From: DATJPD01 sp036394195
GTDB lineage: Bacteria; Pseudomonadota; Alphaproteobacteria; CACIAM-22H2
NCBI GenBank assembly: GCA_036394195.1
Contig: DASWFO010000030.1
Coordinates: 1 to 52,633, forward strand
Reading direction: 5' to 3'
Length of the DNA: 52,633 nucleotides
Shown: positions 8,084 to 16,112 of the stretch, piece by piece
Layout: every line of letters begins with the position of its first letter
Numbering within the stretch: the first letter of the stretch is position 1
Program-made: the position numbers and the translations under genes
Notes under the pieces: model-generated
Databases searched by the model: none
What the model was told of the DNA's origin: nothing
Seen by the model: only the letters and a program-made list of their open reading frames with translations

Positions 8084-8959
8084 ATGACCGAGCTCTCGCC
8101 CGCGGCTCCCGCGATCATCGAACTTCCCCATGTTGGACGGACCGCCGACACCGAGAACTTCCCGGTCGGCTCATGGCTGATCGCGGCCGAACAGCGGCCG
8201 AGCCTCCTCACCTATTACGCCTTCGCCCGCGCGGCCGACGACATCGCCGACCACCCGCGGCTCGACGCCTCCGACAAGCTGCGCCGGCTCGACACCCTCG
8301 ACGCCATTCTTCTCGGCCACACGCCCGCGGACCCTGCCGACCGGGCCCAGGAGGCCGCGGCTGCGCTGCACCAGGATTTCACCCGGCGCGGGCTCGCGAT
8401 CGAGCACGCCCGCCATCTGCTGCAGGCGTTCCGCGCCGACGTCCAAAACCGGCCGTGCCGCAACTGGAGCGACCTGCTCGCCTACTGCCGCTATTCGGCC
8501 GCACCGGTGGCCCGGTTCGTCCTCGATCTGCATCGCGAAAGCGCCGCGGCGCGGCCCGCCGGCGAGGCGTTATGCGCCGCCCTGCAAATTCTGAATCACC
8601 TGCAGGACTGCCGGGTGGATTGGCGCGATCTGCGGCGTCTCTACATCCCGCAGGATTGGCTCGACGAGGCCGGCGTGGCGCCGGCGGCCCTTCTCGCCGC
8701 ACAGGCGACGCCGGCGTTGCGCCGCGTCCTGGACCGGATGCTCGACGGCGTCGACCGCCTCCACGTAGCCGCGGCACCGCTGCCGCGGCTCATCGCCGAC
8801 CGCGGCCTGCGCATGGAAGCGACGGCCGTGCTGGCGATTTCGCGCCGCCTCGCGGCGCGGCTGAGGCGGCGCGACCCGCTGGCCGGGCGCGTCGGCGTAT
8901 CGAAGCTGGATAAGATCGTCGCCCTGGGATACGGGCTGGCGTTCGGCTGGCGGCGATGA
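8084..8959 (+). CDS. hpnC: HpnC, hydroxysqualene synthase of squalene/hopanoid synthesis
   Basis: The 291-residue protein begins with the HpnC signature ENFPVGSWL at 24-32. It then has the first Asp-rich motif ADDIAD (D52, D53, D56) and the second, DCRVDWRD (D175, D179), followed by RRLYIPQDWL. In the known HpnCDE route, HpnD makes presqualene diphosphate, HpnC turns it into hydroxysqualene and HpnE removes the hydroxyl to give squalene for hopanoids. All catalytic motifs are present. The ATG at 8084 is chosen since the upstream frame is only antisense to the neighbouring gene. The stop overlaps the hpnE start (ATGA), so the two are translated together. Confidence 0.87.
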   Translation: MTELSPAAPAIIELPHVGRTADTENFPVGSWLIAAEQRPSLLTYYAFARAADDIADHPRLDASDKLRRLDTLDAILLGHTPADPADRAQEAAAALHQDFTRRGLAIEHARHLLQAFRADVQNRPCRNWSDLLAYCRYSAAPVARFVLDLHRESAAARPAGEALCAALQILNHLQDCRVDWRDLRRLYIPQDWLDEAGVAPAALLAAQATPALRRVLDRMLDGVDRLHVAAAPLPRLIADRGLRMEATAVLAISRRLAARLRRRDPLAGRVGVSKLDKIVALGYGLAFGWRR

Positions 8960-10224
8960 CCAGGGTCCACATCATCGGCGCCGGCCTGGCCGGGTTGTCC
9001 GCCGCCCTCCATCTCGCCGCGCGCAAGGTCGCCGTGACGCTCTACGAGGCGGCGCCGCAGGCGGGCGGCCGCTGCCGCTCGTTCTACGACGACCGCCTGG
9101 ACCGGGTGATCGACAACGGCAATCACCTGCTGCTCGGCGCCAACGACGCCGCGTTCACCTACATGCGCACGATCGGCGGGGTTCCGGCGATGACCGAGAT
9201 CGCGCCGGCGGAATTTCCGTTTCTCGACCTCACCACCGGCGAGCAGTGGAGCCTGCGCCCCAATGCCGGGCGCATTCCGTGGTGGATCCTGGACCCGCAC
9301 CGGCGCGTGCCGCACACCAGTGCGTGGGACTACCTGTCGGCGCTGCGTCTGTTGCGGCCGACGCCGTGGTCGACGGTCGCCGACGTGATCGACCTCCAGA
9401 CGCGGCTGGCGGAGACGTTTTGGACGCCGATCGTCGTCGCGGTGATGAACGCGCCGCCGGAACAAGCCGCCGCCCATCCGCTGGCCTTCATGCTGCGCGA
9501 GACATTCGGCCGCGGCGAAGCCGCCTGCCGGCCGTGGGTGGCGCTCGAAGGACTATCGACGGCCCTGGTCGATCCGGCCCTGGGGCGCCTGTCCGTCCTC
9601 GGCGGGACGTATCGCGGCGGCTGGCGGCTCGTGCATGTCGAAAAAGACATCGGCCGCGTCTCGAAGCTCCGCTTCGATGCCGGCGAGGTGGCGATCGACG
9701 ACGACGCCCGGGTCATCCTGGCGGTGCCGCCTTACGCCGCGGCCGAGCTGCTGCCCGGCCTCGTGGTCCCCGAGGGCAGCAACGCGATCGTGAACGCGCA
9801 TTTCCGGCTCGATCAGCCGGTGCCGTTGCCGGGCGGCCGGCCCCTGCTCGGGATCATCAACGGGACCGTGCACTGGCTGATCGCCCGCGGCGACATCCTG
9901 AGCATCACCGTCAGTGCCGCCGACACGCTGATCGATATCCCCGCCGAGGTGCTGGTGCCGCGGCTGTGGCGCGACGTGGCGCGCGCGCTCCGCCTGCCCG
10001 AGGGCCCGGTGCCGCCGGTGCGGCTGATCAAGGAGAAACGCGCGACCTTCGCCCAGACGCCGGCGAATTTGCGCCGGCGGCCGAAGCCGGTGACGGCGTG
10101 GAAAAATCTCTTCCTGGCCGGCGACTGGACCGATACCGGCCTGCCGGCGACCATCGAGAGTGCCGTCCGCTCCGGCGTCGCGGCGGCGGGCGAGGTGCTC
10201 CTCTCCGCAGGGAGGCCATTGTAA
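8956..10224 (+). CDS. hpnE: HpnE, FAD-dependent hydroxysqualene dehydroxylase
   Basis: The 422-residue protein opens with an FAD-binding Rossmann motif, HIIGAGLAGLSAALHLA, and continues with LYEAAPQAGGRCRSF, the amine-oxidase/desaturase ribose-binding segment. The C-terminus has the matching FAD loop, NLFLAGDWTDTGLPATIESA. This is the squalene-associated desaturase family that reduces hydroxysqualene to squalene. It overlaps hpnC by four bases. The hpnD gene usually found between these two is absent here. It ends 75 bases before the next gene. Confidence 0.88.
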   Translation: MTRVHIIGAGLAGLSAALHLAARKVAVTLYEAAPQAGGRCRSFYDDRLDRVIDNGNHLLLGANDAAFTYMRTIGGVPAMTEIAPAEFPFLDLTTGEQWSLRPNAGRIPWWILDPHRRVPHTSAWDYLSALRLLRPTPWSTVADVIDLQTRLAETFWTPIVVAVMNAPPEQAAAHPLAFMLRETFGRGEAACRPWVALEGLSTALVDPALGRLSVLGGTYRGGWRLVHVEKDIGRVSKLRFDAGEVAIDDDARVILAVPPYAAAELLPGLVVPEGSNAIVNAHFRLDQPVPLPGGRPLLGIINGTVHWLIARGDILSITVSAADTLIDIPAEVLVPRLWRDVARALRLPEGPVPPVRLIKEKRATFAQTPANLRRRPKPVTAWKNLFLAGDWTDTGLPATIESAVRSGVAAAGEVLLSAGRPL

Positions 10225-10299
10225 CCCGCGGACATAGTGATATTATTCCTGCAGTCGTCCCGCGACTCGTAGAACTGCGAAAAGATTTGGGGGATAGCA

Positions 10300-10908
10300 A
10301 TGGCTGACTTGCTGGAAAAACTCGGATTCGCGAAGCTTCAGAACGTCATCATCTATGGCGTGGTCGTCGCGATCATCCTGGCGCTCCTCGCCAAGGGCAT
10401 CGACCTGAACAGCTTCATCTGGTGGGCGTTCATCGTCCGCTGGTTCCATATCGCTTCAGGCGTGATGTGGATCGGGCTGCTCTATTACTTCAATTTCGTC
10501 CAGACGCCGTCGATGCCGAAGATCCCCGACGATCAGAAGCCGGCGGTCACCAAGGTCATCGCCCCCACGGCGCTGTTCTGGTTCCGCTGGGCGGCCCTGT
10601 CGACGGTGATCTTCGGGCTGATCCTCGCCGGGATGAACCACTACATCGTCGAGGCGCTGACGCTCGGCATCATGGGCGGCGGCGCCAAGGCGACCGCCAT
10701 CGGCATCGGCATGTGGCTCGGCCTGATCATGGCCTACAATGTGTGGATGATCATCTGGCCGAACCAGCAGAAGATCCTCGGCCTGGTCGAGGCGACACCG
10801 GACGAGAAGAAGGTCGCCGCCAAGGCGGCCGGCATGGCCAGCCGCTTCAACACCATGGCATCGATCCCGATGCTGTACTTCATGGCGGCCGCCAGCCACA
10901 TCTACTGA
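10300..10908 (+). CDS. Urate oxidase N-terminal-domain membrane protein (PuuD-like, without cytochrome domain)
   Basis: The 202-residue product has about four hydrophobic helices: VIIYGVVVAIILALLA, WFHIASGVMWIGLLYYF, a segment around LSTVIFGLILAG, and GIGMWLGLIMAYNVWMI. His in RWFHIASG and the motif NFVQTPSMPKIPDD fit the Urate_ox_N domain, as in PuuD urate hydroxylase. The C-terminal cytochrome c part of full PuuD is missing. Short members are widespread in alphaproteobacteria and whether they act on urate is unclear. GGGGGATAGC lies before the ATG, and a strong terminator follows the stop by 23 bases, so this is a single-gene unit or the end of the hpnCE run. Confidence 0.75.
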   Translation: MADLLEKLGFAKLQNVIIYGVVVAIILALLAKGIDLNSFIWWAFIVRWFHIASGVMWIGLLYYFNFVQTPSMPKIPDDQKPAVTKVIAPTALFWFRWAALSTVIFGLILAGMNHYIVEALTLGIMGGGAKATAIGIGMWLGLIMAYNVWMIIWPNQQKILGLVEATPDEKKVAAKAAGMASRFNTMASIPMLYFMAAASHIY

Positions 10909-10931
10909 TCCTGACGGATCAGAGCGGATCG

Positions 10932-10961
10932 GAACGGGGCCTTCGGGCCCCGTTCTTTTTT
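10932..10961 (+). terminator. Rho-independent terminator
   Basis: A perfect 10-bp stem, GAACGGGGCC (10932-10941) with GGCCCCGTTC (10946-10955), is closed by a TTCG tetraloop and followed by six T. It lies 23 bases after the PuuD-like stop and should end that transcript. Confidence 0.92.
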
Positions 10962-11002
10962 GCGCGCGCGTCAGACGAAATCTGAAGAGATCGAACCCTA
11001 CA

Positions 11003-11076
11003 TCGTCATTCCCGCGAAAGCGGGAATCCATGGTTCAGTTGGCACGATGGATGCCCGCCTTCGCGGGCATGACGAT
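11003..11076 (+). repeat. Extragenic palindrome pair, inverted copy of 1669-1743
   Basis: TCGTCATTCCCGCGAAAG begins the unit and CGCGGGCATGACGA ends it, with hairpins CCCGCGAAAGCGGG and GCCCGCCTTCGCGGGC inside. Its reverse complement matches the unit at 1669-1743 at nearly every position, including the CATCCATCGTGCCA centre. It lies between the terminator and the ABC permease stop. Confidence 0.8.
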
Positions 11077-11116
11077 TAGAGCGCGGTCAATTCCCGCTAA
11101 CACTGCGGCGAGCGGA

Positions 11117-11974
11117 TCAGGACATGCCGCGGCGGCGGGCGATCAGGATCTCGAGCCCCTGGATCGCCAGGAACAGCAGGCAGGAGATGACCGCCAGCAC
11201 GGCGATCGCGGTCATCACCATGTTCATCTTGAAGATCTGGCTGCCGTAGAGGATCAGATAGCCGAGGCCGGCCTTGGCGGCCTGGAACTCGCCCACCACC
11301 ACGCCGACCAGAGCCAGGCCGACATTCACCTTCAGGGTCGAGATCATGGTCGGCACGCTGCCGGGCAGGACGATCTTGGTGAGCACGCGCAGCCGCGAGG
11401 CGCCGAACAGCCGCACCAGCTTGATCTTGTCCGGATCGATGGCCTGGAACCCGGTGTACAGCATGAGAACGGTCACGAACACGCTGACCGCGATCGCCAT
11501 GGCGTAGATCGAGGCGACATCGCCCAGCCAGATGTAGAAGATCGGCACCAGCGCGATCTTCGGCATCGCGTTCAGCACGACGATGAACGGATCGAGCACC
11601 CGGTACAGGAACGACGACCACCACAGGACCACGGCGCATACGATGCCGAGCGCCATGCCGCCGGCGAACCCGATCACGGTCTCCTTGAACGTGGTCCACA
11701 CATGCACCGGCAGGCTGCCGTCCTGCATCATGGCGATGAACGTGCTCAGCACCGCCGACGGGTAGCTGGTCAGCATCGGGTTGACCCAGTTGGCGCGCGG
11801 CGCGACCTCCCACAGGATCAGCATCAGCACCACCAGGGCAAGCTGCCAGCCCTGGACCATGCGCGAGCGCCAGCGCAGGCCGCGCAGATAGGCTTGGTAC
11901 GCGGCACTGCGCTGCGGCGGCGGCGCGGGCGCCGGCCCCTTCTGCGCCGAGCTTGAGATCACCGAGATTTGCAT
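11117..11974 (-). CDS. ABC transporter permease (SsuC/TauC-like)
   Basis: The protein has 285 residues with about six membrane segments, for example LALVVLMLILWEVA near the N-terminus and VLAVISCLLFLAIQG near the end. The cytoplasmic coupling loop reads GASRLRVLTKIVLPGSVPTM, the EAA-type motif for docking the ATPase. Such permeases import nitrate, sulfonates, taurine or pyrimidine-type substrates. The ATG at 11974 lies five bases after the stop of the ATPase gene, with GGAG inside that gene's end serving as ribosome site. It is the last gene of a binding protein-ATPase-permease operon. Confidence 0.88.
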   Translation of the reverse strand: MQISVISSSAQKGPAPAPPPQRSAAYQAYLRGLRWRSRMVQGWQLALVVLMLILWEVAPRANWVNPMLTSYPSAVLSTFIAMMQDGSLPVHVWTTFKETVIGFAGGMALGIVCAVVLWWSSFLYRVLDPFIVVLNAMPKIALVPIFYIWLGDVASIYAMAIAVSVFVTVLMLYTGFQAIDPDKIKLVRLFGASRLRVLTKIVLPGSVPTMISTLKVNVGLALVGVVVGEFQAAKAGLGYLILYGSQIFKMNMVMTAIAVLAVISCLLFLAIQGLEILIARRRGMS

Positions 11975-11979
11975 CCGCC

Positions 11980-12807
11980 TCACTCCGCCTGGTGCACGTC
12001 GAGCTCGTCCCAGATGGTCTGGAAGTAGCCGGCGAACTCGCTGCATTTGCGCGCCTGGAACGGCGTCGGCCGCCCGATCCCGAAGCTCGGGAACTCGATC
12101 CGGTGCTCGGTCTTGATCCGCCCCGGCCGACGCGTCATGACAATGACCCGGTCGGCCATGCTGATGGCCTCGCCGATGTCGTGGGTGACCAGGATGACCG
12201 TCTTCTTCTCGGCCGACAGGATGGCCGCGATCTCGTCGGAGAGGGCCAGGCGCGTCTGGTAGTCCAGCGCCGAGAACGGCTCGTCCAGCAGCAGCAGATC
12301 AGGGTTCGGACACAGCGTGCGCGCCAGCGCGGCGCGCTGCCGCATGCCGCCGGAGAGCTGTCCAGGCAGGCTGCCCATGAACTCGCCGAGGCCGTAGCGG
12401 CGCAGCAGCTCCAGCGCCCGGCGTCGCGCCGCCAGCATGTCGAGGCCGAGCAGCTCCGCCCCGATCAGCACGTTGTCGAGCACGCTGCGCCACTCCAGCA
12501 GCGTGTCCTTCTGGAACATGTAGCCGACGCGCGGCGACGGTCTCGTGACCGTCTCGCCGTTGATCTCGATCGTTCCCGCCGACGGTTGGAGCAGCCCCGA
12601 GACCAGCGAGAGCAGCGTGCTCTTGCCGCACCCCGACGATCCGACAATGGCCACGAACTCGCCCGGCCTGACCTCGAGCGAGATATTCGCCAGCGCCAAG
12701 GTCTCGCGGTCGGGCGAGAAGTAATGCAGCGTCACGTCGCGGATCGCGACGGCGGGACGCGCGACGGCCGCCTCGGGCTCGGACGGATAAGCGCCGGTGT
12801 CGGGCAC
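11980..12807 (-). CDS. ABC transporter ATP-binding protein (SsuB/TauB-like)
   Basis: The 275-residue protein carries Walker A GSSGCGKST at 56-64, Q-loop FQKDTLLEW, signature LSGGMRQR, Walker B LLLLDEPFSALD and switch THDIGEA. All are intact, so it should power the adjacent permease. The frame is open far upstream into the binding-protein gene, but homology begins at RPAVAIRDV. I therefore take the GTG at 12807, which is 9 bases after the upstream stop. It ends immediately before the permease start. Confidence 0.87.
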   Translation of the reverse strand: MPDTGAYPSEPEAAVARPAVAIRDVTLHYFSPDRETLALANISLEVRPGEFVAIVGSSGCGKSTLLSLVSGLLQPSAGTIEINGETVTRPSPRVGYMFQKDTLLEWRSVLDNVLIGAELLGLDMLAARRRALELLRRYGLGEFMGSLPGQLSGGMRQRAALARTLCPNPDLLLLDEPFSALDYQTRLALSDEIAAILSAEKKTVILVTHDIGEAISMADRVIVMTRRPGRIKTEHRIEFPSFGIGRPTPFQARKCSEFAGYFQTIWDELDVHQAE

Positions 12808-12815
12808 GGCGGTGC

Positions 12816-13832
12816 CTATTCGCTGGCGAATTTCTGCTGGGCCTTGGTCGCGTAGACGTTGGTCACCAACTGGTCGTAGGTCAGCTTCTTGTCCTCGGGC
12901 AGCACGCCGCCGACGACCATGATCTCCTGCAGCTTGGCGAGGCCGGCCTCGTCGACGACCGGGCTGGTCGCCCAGATCGGCACACCGACCGTGCGATAGC
13001 GGTTGACCACGGCGATGTTGTCGGCCAGCGACAGGCCGGGAAAGAACGGCATCACCGCATCCGCGATATCCTTCTCGGGTGCAGTCTTCACCCAGGCCTG
13101 GGCGCGCGCGATCGCGTTGGTCCATTTCTGGGCGATGTCGCCATGCTTCTCGAGCCAGCTCTTCTTGGCAAAGAACGCCGTGTAGTCCGCCCGCCCCACC
13201 TCCTTGCCGACGGAGGCGAAGAAATGGAGCTGCCCGGCGTTCTCCAGCGTCGTCAGGTTGGGCTCGTTGAAGATCCCGAAATCGGCGGTGCCGGCCAGCC
13301 ACGCGCCGTCGCGCGCCGCGGGGGAGATGTTGGTGATGATGTTCTTGATCGTGTCGGCTTCGACGCCGTTCTTCTTCAGCACGTATTCGAGATAGAGCTC
13401 CGGCGTGCTGCCGGGCCGCCAGCCCATGATCTTCTTGCCATTGAGCGCCGACCACGAGAACGGCTCGATCTTCTGCCGCGAGGCGAGGAACAGGCCGTCG
13501 GTGGCGGTGAGCGCGCAGAAGATCAGCGGCTTATCCGGCGATTCACCGTTGTAGATGTAGATCGGGACTTCCGGCCCGGCGAGCGCGAAATCGGCCTGGT
13601 CCGAGAGGATCATGGCGCCGACGCGGTCGCCGCCGTTGGCGGTGATCAGGTCGACGTCGAGGCCCTCCTCGGCCACGAAGCCCTTGGTCAGCGCCACGTA
13701 CATCGGCACGTAGAACTGCGACCGCACCACCTCCGACATCTTGACCTTGATCTTGTCCTGGGCCTCGGCCGCCTGGGCCAGCCCCAGGATCAAACTCATC
13801 ACCCCAAGCGCGGTCGCAAAGCGTCTGATCAT
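12816..13832 (-). CDS. ABC transporter periplasmic binding protein (NMT1/SsuA-like)
   Basis: The 338-residue protein starts with a signal peptide (MIRRFATALGVMSLILGLA) cleaved near QAAEAQ-DKIKV. The mature part has the type II fold with FYVPMYVALTKGFVAEEGLDV and later WSALNGKKIMGWRPGS, a ligand-lobe motif of the family. An aromatic-rich segment (YIYNGES) may line the pocket. The ATG at 13832 follows ACAGGAGATGCC. It is first in the operon with the ATPase and permease. The divergent gene is a cysteine hydrolase, which hints at an amide or carbamoyl substrate, but that is inference only. Confidence 0.85.
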   Translation of the reverse strand: MIRRFATALGVMSLILGLAQAAEAQDKIKVKMSEVVRSQFYVPMYVALTKGFVAEEGLDVDLITANGGDRVGAMILSDQADFALAGPEVPIYIYNGESPDKPLIFCALTATDGLFLASRQKIEPFSWSALNGKKIMGWRPGSTPELYLEYVLKKNGVEADTIKNIITNISPAARDGAWLAGTADFGIFNEPNLTTLENAGQLHFFASVGKEVGRADYTAFFAKKSWLEKHGDIAQKWTNAIARAQAWVKTAPEKDIADAVMPFFPGLSLADNIAVVNRYRTVGVPIWATSPVVDEAGLAKLQEIMVVGGVLPEDKKLTYDQLVTNVYATKAQQKFASE

Positions 13833-14064
13833 CACGGCATCTCCTGTCCCGAATGCCTGAAATAGACGCAACATCCATGCCACTGAAATGGGCATGCGTT
13901 CGGCAATCCGAACCGCGACAACTGGCTGCAAACCGGGCAGACGCTCAGCGCTTGTTCAACGATATGGCCCGAAGCCCGGTCCCGACGCCCTCGGGACGGC
14001 TGCTGCTGGGCGGCACGAGACTTGCTCGCTACACCTTATCTCTGAGGCGCCACAGGAGCCCATC

Positions 14065-14766
14065 ATGCACAAACTCTCCCTCCCCCCGGATCTGACCGAG
14101 CGCGTCATCCAGCGGTCCGGGCGCGCCCATCCGTTCGATGCCATGGATCCGGCCAAAACGGCCTTCGTCGTCATCGACATGCAGAACTACTTCATGAAGC
14201 CGGGCTTCCAGGGCGAGGTGCCGATGGCGCGCGAGATCGTGCCGCATGTGAACCGGCTGGCGGCCGCGGTCAGGCAGCGCGGCGGCCATGTCGTGTGGGT
14301 CAAGAACGCCACCAACGACACCCGCGAGAGCTGGTCGGTGTATCACGACTGGATTCAAACCCCGGAGCGGCGCGACCGGCGCTACGCGACCATGGACCTC
14401 GCCCATGAAGGCCATGCCCTGTGGCCGGCGCTGGAGGCCAAGCCGGAGGACGCGCAGATCGTGAAGAAGCGGTTCAGCGCCTTCATCCAGGGCTCGTCCG
14501 AGATCGTCTCCTATCTGCGCGGTCGCGGCATCGACACGCTCTTGATCGGCGGGACCGCGACCAATGTCTGCTGCGAGAGCTCGGCGCGCGACGCAATGAT
14601 GCTGAACTTCAAGGTCGTGATGGTGCACGACGTGCTGGCGACCTTTACCGACGCCGAGCACAACGCGACGCTGGCCGCCTTCTATTCGTTCTTCGGCGAC
14701 GTGCAGACGGCCGACGAGGCCATTGCCTCGCTCGACCGCGGCCGCAAGGTGACCGCAGCCGCCTGA
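14065..14766 (+). CDS. Isochorismatase-like cysteine hydrolase
   Basis: The 233-residue protein has the catalytic triad of the family: D38 in FVVIDMQNYF, K134 in IVKKRFSAF and C169 in GTATNVCCESSARD. The cis-peptide before the Cys loop is the usual GGTATN. Members hydrolyse N-carbamoyl compounds, biuret, ureidoacrylate, nicotinamide or isochorismate. The extra N-terminal ~25 residues before the hydrolase core resemble ureidoacrylate and N-carbamoyl hydrolases more than the isochorismatase of siderophore synthesis, but the substrate is not certain. CAGGAGCCC lies before the ATG. It is divergent from the ABC importer and ends directly against the NDUFAF3-like gene. Confidence 0.87.
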   Translation: MHKLSLPPDLTERVIQRSGRAHPFDAMDPAKTAFVVIDMQNYFMKPGFQGEVPMAREIVPHVNRLAAAVRQRGGHVVWVKNATNDTRESWSVYHDWIQTPERRDRRYATMDLAHEGHALWPALEAKPEDAQIVKKRFSAFIQGSSEIVSYLRGRGIDTLLIGGTATNVCCESSARDAMMLNFKVVMVHDVLATFTDAEHNATLAAFYSFFGDVQTADEAIASLDRGRKVTAAA

Positions 14767-15138
14767 TCAGTCGACCGCGACCAGCACCGCGGCGACCCGC
14801 CGGGCTTCGCCGACCAGCACGTTGTAGGTGCGGCACGCGGCGCCCGTGTTCATCGCGTCGACGACGATGCCGGCCTCGCGAAGCCCCTGGCGGACCGGCG
14901 GCGGGATAAAGACGGCCCGACGGCCGCAGCCGACCAGCAGGATCTCCGGCGGCGGCGACACGGCCAGCACGGCGTTGAAACTGTCGGGTGTCAGGGCCGC
15001 GACGTCGCCGGTCCACGGGATCACGGCGCCATCTGACAACAGCTGGATCGAGCCGGTGAAGCTCTCGCCGCTGACCCGGAAACCGCCGTTCCCGTAGCTG
15101 TCGATCTGCCGGGGTGTTGCGGCCGGAGCTTCGGCCAT
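14767..15138 (-). CDS. Mth938/DUF498 family protein (NDUFAF3-like)
   Basis: The 123-residue protein has the Mth938 fold motifs: IDSYGNGGFRVSG at the start, GDVAALTPDSF in the middle, EILLVGCGRRAVFIPP, then GIVVDAMNTGAACRTYNVL. The mitochondrial relative NDUFAF3 helps assemble complex I. It is the last gene of the yajC-secD-secF operon, 16 bases after secF. It abuts the stop of the convergent hydrolase with no base between. The bacterial role is inferred. Confidence 0.85.
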   Translation of the reverse strand: MAEAPAATPRQIDSYGNGGFRVSGESFTGSIQLLSDGAVIPWTGDVAALTPDSFNAVLAVSPPPEILLVGCGRRAVFIPPPVRQGLREAGIVVDAMNTGAACRTYNVLVGEARRVAAVLVAVD

Positions 15139-15154
15139 GCCGGCCGCCGCGGCG

Positions 15155-16102
15155 TCAGGCTTTGGCGGGGGTGGCGCTCGCCGGCACCGGCGGGCCGCGG
15201 CGCAGCCGGTTCTCGCCGAGGAAGAGCAGGATGGGGGCCGCGATGAAGATCGACGACGACGTGCCGATCACGATGCCGATGAGGATGACGATGGCGAAAT
15301 CCTGGACCGTGCCGCTGGCGAATATCGCCAGGGGCAAGGTGGCAAGAAACGTCGTCGTCGATGTGTTGATGGTCCGGTTCAAAGTCTCGTTGATGCTGAG
15401 ATCGATCAGCTGGCGGAGCGGCATCGACTTGTATTTGCGCAGGTTCTCGCGCACCCGGTCATAGACCACGACCTTGTCGTTGATCGAGAAGCCCATGACG
15501 GTGAGGATCGCCGCGATGCTGGTCAGGTTGAACTGCATGCCCGTGATGACGAAAAAGCCGAGCAGCTTGGTGACGTCGAGGACCAGGGTCGCGACCGCGC
15601 CGACGCCGAACGGCCACTGAAAGCGGAAGGCGATGTAGAGGAGCATGGCGACCAGCGCCAGCCCCATCGCCAGCATGCCGTTCCAGAACAGCTCGGCGCT
15701 GACCGTGGCGCCGACCACCTCGACGCGCTGGATCTGCGTTCCCGGGAATTTCGCGATCAGCGTCGCCCGGACCAGGTCGGCGGCCTTCTGCTGCGCCGCC
15801 TCGTCGCCCTTCTGGCGCTCCATACGGATCAGCACCTCGTTCGGCGCGCCGAATTGCTGGAGCTGCACCTCGCCGAGGCCAAGCCCGTCGAGCGCCGAGC
15901 GCAAGGCCGCAAAATTCGCCGCTTCCGGCAAGCGCGCCTCGATGAGGATGCCGCCCTTGAAATCGATGCCGTAGTTGAGGCCGGGATGCAAAAGGAGGAT
16001 CAGCGACGCGATGCTCAGGATCGCCGACACGACGAGGCCGGCGATGCGGCCTTTCATGAACTGGATGTTGGTTTTGTCGGGGACGAAACGCAGGCGGAAC
16101 AT
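15155..16102 (-). CDS. secF: SecF, protein translocase accessory subunit
   Basis: The 315-residue protein has one N-terminal helix (GLVVSAILSIASLILLL), the family motif YGIDFKGGILIEAR, a periplasmic domain and five C-terminal helices. The conserved TM4-TM5 region reads VMGFSINDKVVVYDRVREN. SecF with SecD uses the proton gradient to pull exported proteins across the inner membrane. The length is normal. It starts 10 bases after secD. Confidence 0.95.
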   Translation of the reverse strand: MFRLRFVPDKTNIQFMKGRIAGLVVSAILSIASLILLLHPGLNYGIDFKGGILIEARLPEAANFAALRSALDGLGLGEVQLQQFGAPNEVLIRMERQKGDEAAQQKAADLVRATLIAKFPGTQIQRVEVVGATVSAELFWNGMLAMGLALVAMLLYIAFRFQWPFGVGAVATLVLDVTKLLGFFVITGMQFNLTSIAAILTVMGFSINDKVVVYDRVRENLRKYKSMPLRQLIDLSINETLNRTINTSTTTFLATLPLAIFASGTVQDFAIVILIGIVIGTSSSIFIAAPILLFLGENRLRRGPPVPASATPAKA

Positions 16103-16112
16103 ATGACGTCTC

